Positions 30,701 through 40,054 are shown, numbered from the stretch's first letter. The stretch is 64,000 nt of DNA from Candidatus Accumulibacter phosphatis (GCF_012939955.1 NZ_SPMY01000053.1:1-64000), one strand, 5' to 3'. Translations and numbers: made by a program. Notes: generated by a model from the sequence alone, not told the origin.

Positions 30701-31705
30701 AACAGGATTGCTGCCTACGACGACCTGGATGTCGAGACGGTGCAAATGGTCGCCAACGCAGTCTGGAGCGTCGTCCAGCGGGCACGGGCAGAGGCCGCGC
30801 TGGCCCGCCGCCTCGCCGAAGTGACCGAACTCAACGGCAAGCTCGAAGACGCTCATCTGCAGCTCCTGCAGTCGGAAAAGATGTCGGCGATCGGCCAGCT
30901 CGCGGCGGGTGTTGCGCACGAGCTCAACAACCCGATCGGCTTCGTCTATTCCAATCTCGGTACTCTTGCCGAGTACGTCAAAGATCTGCTGGCCATCGAT
31001 GCTGCCTATGGCCGTGTCGAGGAACAGTTGCCCGCACTGGCAGGTCCCGGCGTCCTCGACGAAGTCCGCCGGCTGAAGGGAGCGAGCGACCATCCCTATC
31101 TCGTCGAAGATCTGCCGAAGCTGATCCAGGAGAGCAAGGAGGGCCTCGAACGGGTGCACAAGATCGTCCTCGATCTGCGCGACTTCTCGCGTGTCGGCGA
31201 AAGCGACTGGCAGTGGACCGATCTCGAGAAAGGCCTGGAGAGCACGATCAACATCGTCTGGAACGAACTCAAGTACAAGGCCGACGTCGAGCGCCAGTAC
31301 ACCTCGCTGCCGCCGGTGCGCTGCCTGGCTTCGCAGCTCAACCAGGTGTTCATGAACCTGCTGGTCAACGCCGCACAGGCCATCGAAACGAGCGGCAAGA
31401 TCGTCATTCGCACCGGTACAGACGCCGCTTCGGCGGATGCCGCCGCTGCTGCCGGCTCGGTCTGGGTGGAAGTCGAGGACAGCGGGCGCGGCATGTCGCC
31501 GGAGGTCCAGAAACGCTTGTTCGAGCCTTTCTACACCACCAAGCCGGTCGGCAAAGGGACCGGGCTGGGCCTCTCGATTGCATTCGGGATCGTCGCCAAG
31601 CACAATGGTCGTATCGAATTCCGTTCGGAACCTGGTCGCGGTACGACTTTTCGCATCACCCTGCCGATCGACGCCAGCCAGGCCGGCGTGGGAACAGGAG
31701 CTTGA
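27785..31705 (+). CDS. Multi-PAS/GAF membrane sensor histidine kinase (1306 aa)
   Basis: Two membrane helices (about 33-55 and 308-333) bracket a dCache-like extracellular sensor with the typical ISDREYFIRLRD and ISPPLTGRISGE segments. Four PAS domains, several ending in an ITxxK/R-type linker, span about 345-840. A GAF domain follows (about 860-1010). The transmitter has H1045 in GVAHELNNPIGF, then NLLVNAAQAIE, EVEDSGRGM and GTGLGLSIAFGIVAK. It autophosphorylates on histidine but has no receiver of its own. It is the first gene of a plus-strand signalling run; a hemerythrin-kinase starts 70 bases later. Confidence 0.9.
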   Translation: MTQRSASTAASQPVPAPGAWRRGWQPDPRFIRYLVVGIMGINVLVAAALVYVLADWRRSEELEFRSQAMTVVRLISKDVERQYSGIDLSLRVVAEEFAGQLAHGRQQFDRWLERVGDRHPVVGFISISDADGQIIRSPDASASGRVNISDREYFIRLRDNAQLGLQISPPLTGRISGETVLAMARRLSAKDAPFSGVAVASVPVDYLSSTLFGLFSEPDSSVWLLDSELRWVAAAPALPAAARLGAPLTSGALRDALALSPAGTVLVKSEDGSEQLFAYARSATYGFTAVVCQPAAVPLADWWRKVVVGSVAMALFALLSTLLGGLLSRSWKQQSAMTASLLERDEWVRQAQQVGGLALFSYDLSSQRFAVSDALYSIAGTNSEYPHTWPGWLALVHPDDRQALDFAFRGIMRGEREVPAVEYRIVRPADGSVRWVKSVAHLLSAPDAARQTVTGAVLDITSQKLDEEALATSEQLFRGVFENAMIGMATTSPEKGWLGINQTLCDILGYEHDELQRMTWAELTHPDDLAVDVAYFNRVLTGEIDAYDLDKRFIRKSGEIVDAYIAVRAIRRSDHSIDHFVALVQNITPRKRIEEKLRASEAALSAAVDQAAAGIAFVAPDGRWLRVNERLCQLVGYSQTELLTLCFQDITHPDDLALDLEQLARLLRGEIDSYTLEKRYLRKDGRCIWINLSVSLVSNDDGSPRHFVSIIEDIDARKNAEQDSRSVRGMLKSFLDHLPGLAAIKDQERRILFANRGLQAALNLYGEEIVGRSNRELFSGELGETIDRLDQRVLASGETEVAELAYAGRIYQTTRFTILQDDGPELLGGIALDVTRRCRLEQRTQALLDINKHAGTLPEKEFLAYGIESIEKLTASDIGFLHFVNDDQETIELSTWTAGALKGCRAMFARHYPISEAGIWADCCREKRALCFNDYAAYAAKRGLPDGHSPLQRLIAVPVIEHGAVRMIVGVGNRIAAYDDLDVETVQMVANAVWSVVQRARAEAALARRLAEVTELNGKLEDAHLQLLQSEKMSAIGQLAAGVAHELNNPIGFVYSNLGTLAEYVKDLLAIDAAYGRVEEQLPALAGPGVLDEVRRLKGASDHPYLVEDLPKLIQESKEGLERVHKIVLDLRDFSRVGESDWQWTDLEKGLESTINIVWNELKYKADVERQYTSLPPVRCLASQLNQVFMNLLVNAAQAIETSGKIVIRTGTDAASADAAAAAGSVWVEVEDSGRGMSPEVQKRLFEPFYTTKPVGKGTGLGLSIAFGIVAKHNGRIEFRSEPGRGTTFRITLPIDASQAGVGTGA

Positions 31706-31775
31706 GTCCGCGTGGCTTCCCGCCGGCCGGAGTTTCCCGTCGCCGCGAGCCGATCATCGAGAAAGTAGAGCGTCA

Positions 31776-32423
31776 ATGACATTCATCAACTGGAGTCCGC
31801 ACTTCGTCACCGGCATCGAGCTCGTTGATCGCCAGCATCATGGCCTGGTCGACCTGATCAACGCTGTCGCACCGCTGCTGGCGCGCCAGGAGCCGGTCCT
31901 GGCCGATGAGGTCGAAATCCTGCTCGATCGTCTCGCAGCGTACGCGGTGACGCATTTTCGCGATGAGGAGCAGTTGATGGGCGCGGCGGGAATGGGTGCC
32001 GCGAGTATCGGCCGGCACGTCACAGCACATCGCGGCTTCGTCGAGGAAATCGGCATCATGCGCCGCGCGGTCGATGCCAATGGCCAAATCGATGGCGGCC
32101 TGTTGCTGCGCTTTCTGGGCAATTGGTTGATCTTTCACATCCTGGTCGACGATCAACTGATGGCCACGCAACTGCGGCTGATTGCCAGCGGTTTCTCGGC
32201 TTGCGAAGCCGCGACGCGGGCAGGGGAAGCAAAGGTAGATTCTGCGCAGGCGGTGCTCAGCGAAGCGCTGATTGACCTTTTCGGCGTCGTTTCAGCGCGT
32301 AACCGCTCGCTGCTTCAGGTCAACGAAGAACTGCAGGCGGCGCGGAGCACCCTGGTCGGAGTCAACGCCAGTCTCGAAAAAAAAGATTGCGGAACGAACC
32401 TGCGCACTGACGACCAGCAATGA
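31776..32423 (+). CDS. Hemerythrin-domain part of a sensor kinase (5' piece of a split gene)
   Basis: The first 135 residues form a bacteriohemerythrin domain that binds a di-iron site and senses oxygen or NO. The ligands are seen as ELVDRQHHGLVD, THFRDEE, RHVTAHRGF and FHILVDDQ. A coiled linker follows. At 32377-32384 a run of eight A moves the frame to an early stop (tail DCGTNLRTDDQQ). With seven A the frame runs straight into the kinase core at 32383-33300, giving one hemerythrin histidine kinase of about 507 residues. The ATG at 31776 is preceded by a weak site. Confidence 0.85.
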   Translation: MTFINWSPHFVTGIELVDRQHHGLVDLINAVAPLLARQEPVLADEVEILLDRLAAYAVTHFRDEEQLMGAAGMGAASIGRHVTAHRGFVEEIGIMRRAVDANGQIDGGLLLRFLGNWLIFHILVDDQLMATQLRLIASGFSACEAATRAGEAKVDSAQAVLSEALIDLFGVVSARNRSLLQVNEELQAARSTLVGVNASLEKKDCGTNLRTDDQQ

Positions 32424-33300
32424 CGAGTTGCTGCGCGAGCAGGCCGAACTGCTCAAGGCCATGGAAGCCATCGAGCGGACGCAAGCTCAGTTGCTGCAGT
32501 CCGAGAAAATGGCCGCTGTCGGCCAGCTTGCGGCCGGCGTTGCGCACGAGATCAACAATCCGGTCGGCTTCGTCAGTTCCAATCTCGGTTCGCTGAAGAA
32601 CTACGTCGCGCGCCTGTTCGCAGTCGTCGACCTTGCCGTGCCGGCAGTTGCTGCGCTCGCTGCCGATCATCCGGCGCGATTGGCGGTCGAACAGGCCTGG
32701 CGGACGGCGGAAGTGGACTTCCTGCGCGAGGACATCCCGGCGCTGCTCGCCGAGTCCGCCGAGGGGCTGGAACGGGTGCGCAGGATCGTCGCCGACCTGA
32801 AGGATTTTTCGCATGTCCAGGAAGCCGAATGGCAGGACGCCGACCTCAACCGTGGGCTGGAGAGCACCTTGAACGTGGTCTGGAACGAACTCAAGTACAA
32901 GGTAACGATCGTCCGTGACCTCGGCGAGCTGCCGCTGGTGCGCTGCATTCCTGCGCAGCTCAACCAGGTTTTCATGAATCTGCTGATCAATGCCGGGCAG
33001 GCGATCGAGAGTGCTGGAACGATCAGCCTGCGTAGCGGCTTCGAAGCCGAGCACGCCTGGGTCGAAATCGAGGACAGCGGTGGCGGCATGCCGCCGGAAG
33101 TCGTGAAACGGATATTCGAGCCCTTCTTCACCACCAAACCGGTCGGCAAGGGGACCGGTCTCGGTTTGCCGATTTCCTGGGAAATCGTCCAGCGCCACGC
33201 GGGCACGATCAGCGTCAACAGCGAACCAGGGCGAGGGACGTGCTTCCGCATCCGCTTGCCGCTTGCCGGTCCGCAGCCCGAGCAGGAGGTGAGCGCTTGA
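32383..33300 (+). CDS. Histidine kinase core (3' piece of the split hemerythrin-kinase gene)
   Basis: This frame continues the hemerythrin protein after the A-run. It starts KIAERTCALTTSNDELL, then the H-box GVAHEINNPVGFVSSNL and the ATPase motifs NLLINAGQAIE, EIEDSGGGM and GTGLGLPISWEIVQ. As sequenced it could only be translated alone from an internal start such as ATG 32461. Its last bases (cttga) place a TTG over the stop, the likely start of the next gene. It shares over its whole length the transmitter type of the two kinases upstream. Confidence 0.85.
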   Translation, partial: KIAERTCALTTSNDELLREQAELLKAMEAIERTQAQLLQSEKMAAVGQLAAGVAHEINNPVGFVSSNLGSLKNYVARLFAVVDLAVPAVAALAADHPARLAVEQAWRTAEVDFLREDIPALLAESAEGLERVRRIVADLKDFSHVQEAEWQDADLNRGLESTLNVVWNELKYKVTIVRDLGELPLVRCIPAQLNQVFMNLLINAGQAIESAGTISLRSGFEAEHAWVEIEDSGGGMPPEVVKRIFEPFFTTKPVGKGTGLGLPISWEIVQRHAGTISVNSEPGRGTCFRIRLPLAGPQPEQEVSA

Positions 33301-33399
33301 TTCCCGACCCCCCCCCAGGCGTCGATCTACGATGCACTCGGGCTGATCGTCATCCGTGTCGATGCCCAACTCAAGGTCTGGTACGTCAATAGCTTCGGC

Positions 33400-35781
33400 T
33401 TGCGTCTGCTCGGTCACAGCCGGCTCGGGCAGGTTTTCCGGTGGCCATTGACCGAGTTGCTCGGCGCGGATACGCAACGCCCGCCCGAATTCCTCGCCGA
33501 GCTGCGCGACATCGGCGCGCACGGTGGAGTTCGCCAGGTGGAAACGCCGCTGACGGCCGGTGACGGGAGGCGGCTGTGGATCTCGTGGTCGATTGAACAG
33601 CGTGTCGGCGCCGATACCATCCTGGCGCCGATCTTTCTGGTCGGAACCGATGTCACGCGCATGCACGAAAGCCTGGAATCGGCATTGCTGTTTCGCGATA
33701 TCGCGCAGAACAGCCCGCTCTCGATCCTCATCACCGACGCGCGGCGGAAGATCCTCTTCGCCAATCCCGCCGCTCTGGCGATGAGCGGCTATAGCGCCGA
33801 GGAAGTGGTTGGTCGCCAACCTCGGATGTTTCGCTCGGGGCTGACCCCGGACGAGACCTATAACGCGATGTGGGCCGCTCATGGCAGCGGTGTCAGCTGG
33901 AGCGGTGAGCTGATCAATCGGCGCAAGGACGGCCAGGTGTTCACCGAGCGACTTTCCATTTCGCCGATCGACGATCACGATGGACAGCTGCGCTTCTACT
34001 TCGCGATCGGAGAGGATTCATCGCGACAACGCGAACTCGAGACTCGGCTGGCGCTGGTGACCCGCAGCGATGCGCTGACCGGGCTGCACAACCGCGTCGG
34101 TTTTGTCAACGAACTGGCACGACTGACGCGATGCCCAGCCGTCGCCACCGCGGCCGCTACGCGCATCGCCGTGGTCCATATCGATATCGATGATTTCGAG
34201 AGCATCAATCGCACTTTCGGGCACGAAACGGGCGATCGCCTGCTGGTCGAGTTCGGCAGGCGGCTCGCCGACAGCGTGCCCGAAGCGGACGCCGTCGCTC
34301 GTCTCGGCAACGACGAGTTCGGCTTGCTGCTTAGCGTTCCGGAGGAGAACTCGGGCGACAGCTATGACGAACTGTCGAGCCTTCTGCTGGCGGCGCTGCG
34401 GCCAGCCTTCGTCATCGGCGAGCAAACGTTCGAGGTGAGCTCGTCGCTCGGCTTCGCCTGCTTCCCTGCCGACGGCAAGGAGCCCGGCGAACTGCTGGCG
34501 GGTGCCGCAAGCGCGACGCGAGTTGCCAAGCGCGATGGCGGCAATAGTGCTGCCCGTTTCGACGGGCAGCTGAATACGGAAGATTCCGAGCGTCGCCAAC
34601 TGCTCGTCGAATTGCGCCAGGTCATCGAGAAGCGGCAACTGCTGTTGCATTATCAGCCGCAGTTGAATCTGCAGACCGGTGCGCTGATCGGTATGGAGGC
34701 TTTGCTCCGCTGGCAGCATCCGGAGAAGGGGATGATCCCGCCAGGTCGATTCATTCCCTGGGCCGAAGAAAGCGGCTTGATCATCGCCATCGGCGAATGG
34801 GTGCTCGGCGAGGCCTGCCGTCAGATGCGCGAATGGCTCGACGCCGGGCTGCCGCCGATCAAGGTGGCGGTCAATCTGTCGGCGCGGCATTTCCGCGTTG
34901 CCAACCTCTGCCAGAGCGTTGGCGAGGCACTGGCCAGGTACCAGATCGATCCGCAGACGCTCGAACTGGAGATCACCGAAGGGGCGATGATGCTCGATGT
35001 CGCGACTTCCACGCGGACCAGCGAAGGGCTCAAGGGTCTCGGCGTACGGCTTTCGCTCGACGACTTCGGTACCGGCTATTCGTCGCTTGCCTACCTCTCG
35101 CGTTTCCCGATCGATGTCGTCAAGATCGACCAGTCATTTGTTCGCGATATCACCAGCAATCCGGCCAGCGCCGCGATCGTGCAGGCGATCATCGCCATGT
35201 CGCACAAGCTCGGCAAGATTGCGCTTGCCGAAGGCGTCGAGACCGAGGAACAGATGCACTATCTGCGTCGCTGCGACTGCGACGAGATGCAGGGCTATTT
35301 CTTCTCGCGCCCCCTGCCCGCGGAGCAGGTGTCTGCCTTGCGCAGCGCCGGCAAGCGGCTCGCTTTAGGAAGCAATGCGGATGCTGCGCCGCCGACGGTT
35401 CTGCTGGTGGACGATGAGCCGAGCATTCTTTCGGCACTCAATCGCCTGCTGCGGCGTGAGGGCTATCGGGTTCTCGTCGCCGGTAGCGCCGAAGCCGCCT
35501 TCGCGGTCCTGGCGCGCGAGTCGGTGGCGGTGATCCTGTCCGACCAGCGCATGCCGGTAATGACCGGCACCGAGCTTCTCGCCCGCGTCAAGACACTCTA
35601 TCCGCAGACGGTGCGCATGGTCCTTTCCGGCTACTCGGAGATTAGCGCGGTCACTGACGCCATCAACAAGGGCTCGATTCACAAATACCTCAGCAAGCCC
35701 TGGGACGATGAGCACCTGAAGAGCGAGATCCGCGACGCCTTTCGCACCTGGAGGGAACGCTTTGGCAGGGACGGCGACTGA
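33400..35781 (+). CDS. PAS-GGDEF-EAL-REC cyclic-di-GMP protein
   Basis: The protein has two PAS domains, a GGDEF domain, a full EAL domain and a C-terminal receiver (DDEPSILSAL, phospho-acceptor in ILSDQRMP). The GGDEF site reads RLGNDEF, with N replacing the second glycine. The EAL part keeps MEALLRW, NLSARHF, EITEGAMM, DDFGTGYSSL and GVETEEQ. It is probably a phosphodiesterase controlled by PAS ligands and phosphorylation. In the given sequence the frame opens after 33300 and the first start is TTG 33400. The PAS sequence clearly extends upstream to IYDALGLIVIRVDAQ at 33325. One C fewer in the C9 run (33308-33316) would connect it to TTG 33297, overlapping the kinase stop. Confidence 0.88.
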   Translation: MRLLGHSRLGQVFRWPLTELLGADTQRPPEFLAELRDIGAHGGVRQVETPLTAGDGRRLWISWSIEQRVGADTILAPIFLVGTDVTRMHESLESALLFRDIAQNSPLSILITDARRKILFANPAALAMSGYSAEEVVGRQPRMFRSGLTPDETYNAMWAAHGSGVSWSGELINRRKDGQVFTERLSISPIDDHDGQLRFYFAIGEDSSRQRELETRLALVTRSDALTGLHNRVGFVNELARLTRCPAVATAAATRIAVVHIDIDDFESINRTFGHETGDRLLVEFGRRLADSVPEADAVARLGNDEFGLLLSVPEENSGDSYDELSSLLLAALRPAFVIGEQTFEVSSSLGFACFPADGKEPGELLAGAASATRVAKRDGGNSAARFDGQLNTEDSERRQLLVELRQVIEKRQLLLHYQPQLNLQTGALIGMEALLRWQHPEKGMIPPGRFIPWAEESGLIIAIGEWVLGEACRQMREWLDAGLPPIKVAVNLSARHFRVANLCQSVGEALARYQIDPQTLELEITEGAMMLDVATSTRTSEGLKGLGVRLSLDDFGTGYSSLAYLSRFPIDVVKIDQSFVRDITSNPASAAIVQAIIAMSHKLGKIALAEGVETEEQMHYLRRCDCDEMQGYFFSRPLPAEQVSALRSAGKRLALGSNADAAPPTVLLVDDEPSILSALNRLLRREGYRVLVAGSAEAAFAVLARESVAVILSDQRMPVMTGTELLARVKTLYPQTVRMVLSGYSEISAVTDAINKGSIHKYLSKPWDDEHLKSEIRDAFRTWRERFGRDGD

Positions 35782-35813
35782 TCGGCGACTGATCAAATAC
35801 CGCCGCGATGGCT

Positions 35814-38771
35814 TCAGGGGCTATGGACTTCTCCCATGGCAAGCAGGATCAGTGGCTGTGTGCCGGCGAGGCGACGGGCGTTGAGCATCATTTGCACTCG
35901 CCCGCTGCCGTGGATGTCGACCTCGACCGGGAAGTCCTCGACGGCCTCGTCGCGTGGCAGGATGTTCAGCAGTAGCTCGCGAAAGGCCGGCAGGTCCCAC
36001 TGCCGGTTGGCAAGATCGCCTAACTGCCGGCCGATGGTTTCTTCCTTCGCGACCTGGAAGCGCTGGTAGAAGGCGCGGCTGGCGGCAATCACCTGCAGCT
36101 CGCCGTCAAGCACCAGCAAGGGTTCGCGCACCGTATCGACGATGCTCTCCGAAAACAGCTGCGCTGCGCTGGCACGCGAATTGGCGTCGATGCGGGCAGT
36201 GATATCGGCGAAGGTCATGACCACGCCGTCGATGTCGTCGTCGAGCGTGCGATAAGGCTTCAGGCGTACCTGATAGTAGCTGCCGGTGATGGTACGTACT
36301 TCCTGCTCGCCCGGCAGCTGGCTGTCGAGCACCGCCTGGGCATCGATCAGCAAGTCACGCGCTTCGATAGTGGACTTGATATCGGCCAGCGGCCGGCCGA
36401 CGTCGGCTGCCTGCAGATGATAAAAATCCACTGCTTCGCTGGTGAAGCGCTGGATGCACAGCTGCTGGTCGAGGAAAATGATACCGCCGCTAATGTTGTC
36501 GAGCAGGTTCTTGAGGTCGTTCTGTGTCTTCGTCAGATGAGCGGTGTTGGCTTGCAGCTCGCCGTTCACCGTCACCAGTTCTTCGTTGATCGACTGCAGT
36601 TCCTCCTTCGATGTTTCCAGTTCCTCGATGGTGGACTGCAGTTCCTCATTGGTCGATTGCAATTCCTCGTTGCTTGACATCAGCTCTTCGTTGGCCACTT
36701 GCTGCCTCTCGATGGTCGACTGCAGCGCTTCCCAGGTATGCGCGAGTTCGCTCTCGAGCTCCTCGATGCGCCGCATCTCGGGTGAGCTCGCATCGGGTGG
36801 GGCAGTGGACGCATCCCTTGCCGCTGTCGGGGTCTCCTCCTGAAAACTCACCAGCAGCAATTGATGGCCGTCCGCGTCGGCCAGCGGGTGCACGCTCAAT
36901 CTGACGTTCCGCAACTCACCATCGATCTTCACCACGACCTGGCGTCCGCGGGTCGTCGTGCGTTCTTCGGTCGCCCGGTGCAGGGCGGAGCGCAGTTCGG
37001 CGCGCAGACTATCGAGCGCCATGTCGACGACGCTGAGTGTCGCCTGGCCTGGTGCCGGGCGCAGGAACCTGTCGGTGTCGCCGTGCACGAAGACGATATT
37101 GCCCGCTGCGTCGGTGACCACCGAGGCCGGCGCGAACAATTGCAGGAGCGCGCGCCGCGTGAGTTCAGCGAGATTTACCGGCGCGAGCTTGCCGGCCACC
37201 TGGTGTGTGGCGCGGCCAGGGTTTGCCGTCTGCCACGAGAGGTCACCGAGGAGCATGGTGCTGTTCGGCCTGCTGGCGCCAATTGCCCTGTAGAACTTCC
37301 ATTTGCGGTTGACCGCCGTAAACAGTTCGGCATGCATGCCGATACTCTCGGCCGGTGACAGGAAGAGCACCCCGTTCGTTCGCAAGGCGTAGTGCAGCGA
37401 GCGAATCAGTTGGTTCTGCAACTCCGGCTCGAGGTAGATCATCACGTTGCGGCAGCAGATCAGGTCGAGCTGGCTGAACGGCGGATCCTTGATGACGTTC
37501 TGGACGGCGAACACCAGCATTTCGCGAATCTCCTTCCTGACGCGGTAGCCGGCATCCTCGTGGAGGAAGAAAGTGTGTAGCTGGGCGGGCGTCAGATCGG
37601 CGGCGATGTTGGGCAGATAGAAGCCGGCGCGGGCGCTGGCGATCGACTCCTCGTCGAGATCGGTGCCGTAAATCTGGACCTTGAATGCTTTCTGCGTTTC
37701 GCTCATGAATTCGCGCACCAGGATGGCCACCGAGTAGGCCTCTTCTCCGGAGGCGCAGCCGGCTACCCAGATGCGGAACACGTAGTCGGCGGGTTTGTCG
37801 GCGAACAGCTGCGGCAGGATCTCCTGTTTCAGTACCTTGAAGGCTTCGGGGTCGCGGAAGAAACGGGTGACATTGATGAGCAGGTCCTTGAATAGCGCTC
37901 GCCCTTCTTCCGGATGGGCCGCGACATAGGCGCGGTAGTCGTCGATACTGCGCAGCCGGTGCTGCAGCACTCGCCGCGCGATGCGCCGGCCGATGGTACC
38001 CTTCTTGTAGTGTGAAAAATCGTGGCCGGTGCTGGCGTGCAACACGGTCAGCACGGCGTCGATATCGACTGCAGTCGCCTCGTTCGCCTGCGGCGACGGA
38101 TGAACGTTGTTGCTGAGCTGGCGCGCAGTAGCCAGCAGCACTGTCGGCATGTCGGCAGCCGGCAGGACATGGGTCGCATAAGCGGCGTGAATGACACTTC
38201 CCGGCATGCCAGGGAACTTCGCCGAGCTCGGCTCCTGGACCAGCGTGATGCCGCCGGCGCCGTGGATGGCGCGCATCCCCAGGGTGCCGTCGCTGCCGGT
38301 GCCCGAGAGAATGACGCCGATCGCCTGGTCACCCTGGTCATCGGCCAGCGAGCGCAGGAAAGCGTCGATCGGCATGCGCTGGCCGCGTGGCAACTCCGGC
38401 ACGGCAACACACAGCTGGCCGTGCACGATGGCCATCTCACGGTTGGGTGGAATGATGTAAACGCGATTGGCGGCCACCGCCACGCCATTTTCGGCCTCGA
38501 CGACCGGCATTGCCGTCGACCGTTGCAGAATTTCGGTGAGCAGGCTGGCATGACCGGGATCGAGATGCGGCACCAGCACGAAAGCCAGGCCGCAGTCGTC
38601 TGGCAGGTGGCGAAAGAATTCCTCGAACGCCTCCAGCCCGCCGGCCGAGGCACCGATGCCGACGATCGGAAAGTGCGTGCGCTCGCCGTGCCCTGGGTGC
38701 TCAGTGGCCGTTGCCGCGGCTGCTGCCGCTTGCCCCGGGGGCGGTGCTGTGTCGCTTTTGTCTTTGCTCAT
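35814..38771 (-). CDS. CheB-CheR-PAS fusion protein
   Basis: From ATG 38771 (MSKDKSD, good AGAGGT site) the protein has 985 residues. A CheB methylesterase domain (about 33-220) has S42 in GIGASAGG, H69 in VPHLDPGH and D161 in SGTGSDGT. A CheR methyltransferase domain (about 235-500) contains NVTRFFRDPEAF and VAGCASGEEAYS. A long NEELQSTNEELQST-type coiled coil follows, then PAS domains (about 730-980). No chemotaxis receptors are nearby; such fusions usually feed two-component pathways. It is the last gene of a four-gene minus-strand operon and converges on the GGDEF-EAL gene. Confidence 0.92.
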   Translation of the reverse strand: MSKDKSDTAPPPGQAAAAAATATEHPGHGERTHFPIVGIGASAGGLEAFEEFFRHLPDDCGLAFVLVPHLDPGHASLLTEILQRSTAMPVVEAENGVAVAANRVYIIPPNREMAIVHGQLCVAVPELPRGQRMPIDAFLRSLADDQGDQAIGVILSGTGSDGTLGMRAIHGAGGITLVQEPSSAKFPGMPGSVIHAAYATHVLPAADMPTVLLATARQLSNNVHPSPQANEATAVDIDAVLTVLHASTGHDFSHYKKGTIGRRIARRVLQHRLRSIDDYRAYVAAHPEEGRALFKDLLINVTRFFRDPEAFKVLKQEILPQLFADKPADYVFRIWVAGCASGEEAYSVAILVREFMSETQKAFKVQIYGTDLDEESIASARAGFYLPNIAADLTPAQLHTFFLHEDAGYRVRKEIREMLVFAVQNVIKDPPFSQLDLICCRNVMIYLEPELQNQLIRSLHYALRTNGVLFLSPAESIGMHAELFTAVNRKWKFYRAIGASRPNSTMLLGDLSWQTANPGRATHQVAGKLAPVNLAELTRRALLQLFAPASVVTDAAGNIVFVHGDTDRFLRPAPGQATLSVVDMALDSLRAELRSALHRATEERTTTRGRQVVVKIDGELRNVRLSVHPLADADGHQLLLVSFQEETPTAARDASTAPPDASSPEMRRIEELESELAHTWEALQSTIERQQVANEELMSSNEELQSTNEELQSTIEELETSKEELQSINEELVTVNGELQANTAHLTKTQNDLKNLLDNISGGIIFLDQQLCIQRFTSEAVDFYHLQAADVGRPLADIKSTIEARDLLIDAQAVLDSQLPGEQEVRTITGSYYQVRLKPYRTLDDDIDGVVMTFADITARIDANSRASAAQLFSESIVDTVREPLLVLDGELQVIAASRAFYQRFQVAKEETIGRQLGDLANRQWDLPAFRELLLNILPRDEAVEDFPVEVDIHGSGRVQMMLNARRLAGTQPLILLAMGEVHSP

Positions 38772-38809
38772 GGTGTACCTCTGCTGCTCAAGCGTCGCGC
38801 GGATGGTCT

Positions 38810-40054
38810 TCAATCCGGCAGGCTGACGGTAACCGTGGTGCCGCCATCCACAATGCTGTCAAAGCTGATCTCACCCCCATGTGCGCGTACGATGTCGCGC
38901 GCCATGGTCAGCCCCAGGCCGGTTCCCTTGCCGACCGGCCGGGTGGTGTAGAAAGGATCGAAGACGCGCGGCAGGGCGCTTGGCTCGATACCGGCGCCGT
39001 TGTCGCTGACCTCGATCAGCGCCTGTTGACCGTCGAAACGGCTGCACACACGCACTTCGCCGGTCGCTCCTCGAGCTTCGATAGCCTGAACCGCGTTGTT
39101 GAGGATTGCCAGCAAGGCCTGCGCCAGATGGCCGGGTAAACACAGGAGCGGCTTTACGACACCCAGCTCGCAAACCAGCGCCGCGCCAGGAAGAAGCCTT
39201 TTCTCCGCCATCGCGCACGCGGAACGGATGAGTTGGTTGAGGTCGACGACATCTTCCTCCGGTTTGTCGATGTTGGAAAAACCCTTGAGGTCGCTGACGA
39301 TTCGCGCCACCCTGTCGACGCCGCCGATGCTGTCGTGCAGCAGCGCGGAAAAGTCTTCGAGAAGAAAGTCGACATCGGCTGCGGCGATGAGCGCGTTGCC
39401 ACCCGCCAGCCTCTTGAGCGCTGCGGCCAGGTCGGCAAGTTTGCCGAGATAGGTTTCGGCCGTGCGCAGGTTGCTGCGCACAAAAGCGATGGGATTGTTG
39501 ATCTCGTGCGCAACGCCTGCGGCCAGCGCGCCCACCGAGGCGAGGCGTTCAGCCTGGTAGGCCTGGCGCTGGCGTTCGTCGAGCAGGTTCACCTGCGCGG
39601 CGACGCGGCCCGCAAAGTCTTCCGCAAGGGCCTGCTGCCGGGCTTCCGATTCTGCCAGCGCGGCGCTTTGTTGCGCCAGCGCTGCGGCGTGCGCCCGGTG
39701 TTCGGCCTGCTGTTCGGCCTGTTGTTTGGCCCGCTGTGTGGCAGATTCGCTCCTCAGGCAGGTCGCTGCGCCGAGCAGCAGTTCAGCGATCACCCTCGCC
39801 GCTGCCTGGCGCGCGGCGGGCAAAGCCTGTGGCGCCTGCAGGTAAGCGACAGCTTCGTGTTCGCACAGGATCTCGATCCGCGCGTCCGCCGGCAGCGCTG
39901 CTGCGCCGCCAATCACCGTGCCAGCCAGGTCCTGGAGGGCGACTGGAGAATCGAGCAGCAGGCTCAAGGATGCGCACAGGCGATCCATGTCCGCCGGCCG
40001 CAGCAAGGCAGCCAGGGACAAATGTGGATCGAAGTTAGGAGCTGCTGCGGACAA
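38810..40054 (-). CDS. Soluble sensor histidine kinase
   Basis: The protein has an N-terminal GAF/PAS-like region (LLDSPVALQDLAGTVIGG), then an alanine/glutamine-rich coiled coil (about 110-170). The transmitter has H-box GVAHEINNPIAF, N-box AILNNAVQAIE and EVSDNGAGIEP with GTGLGLTMARDIV. No membrane helix is seen. The open frame reaches 40285 but would overlap the upstream response regulator, so TTG 40054 with a gaggg site is chosen. It lies between a response regulator and the CheB-CheR fusion in one operon. Confidence 0.85.
   Translation of the reverse strand: MSAAAPNFDPHLSLAALLRPADMDRLCASLSLLLDSPVALQDLAGTVIGGAAALPADARIEILCEHEAVAYLQAPQALPAARQAAARVIAELLLGAATCLRSESATQRAKQQAEQQAEHRAHAAALAQQSAALAESEARQQALAEDFAGRVAAQVNLLDERQRQAYQAERLASVGALAAGVAHEINNPIAFVRSNLRTAETYLGKLADLAAALKRLAGGNALIAAADVDFLLEDFSALLHDSIGGVDRVARIVSDLKGFSNIDKPEEDVVDLNQLIRSACAMAEKRLLPGAALVCELGVVKPLLCLPGHLAQALLAILNNAVQAIEARGATGEVRVCSRFDGQQALIEVSDNGAGIEPSALPRVFDPFYTTRPVGKGTGLGLTMARDIVRAHGGEISFDSIVDGGTTVTVSLPD

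Noticed and set aside
29429-31603. 724-codon minus-strand frame over the 1306-aa kinase
   Set aside because: Antisense shadow of a gene with clear PAS, GAF and kinase motifs.
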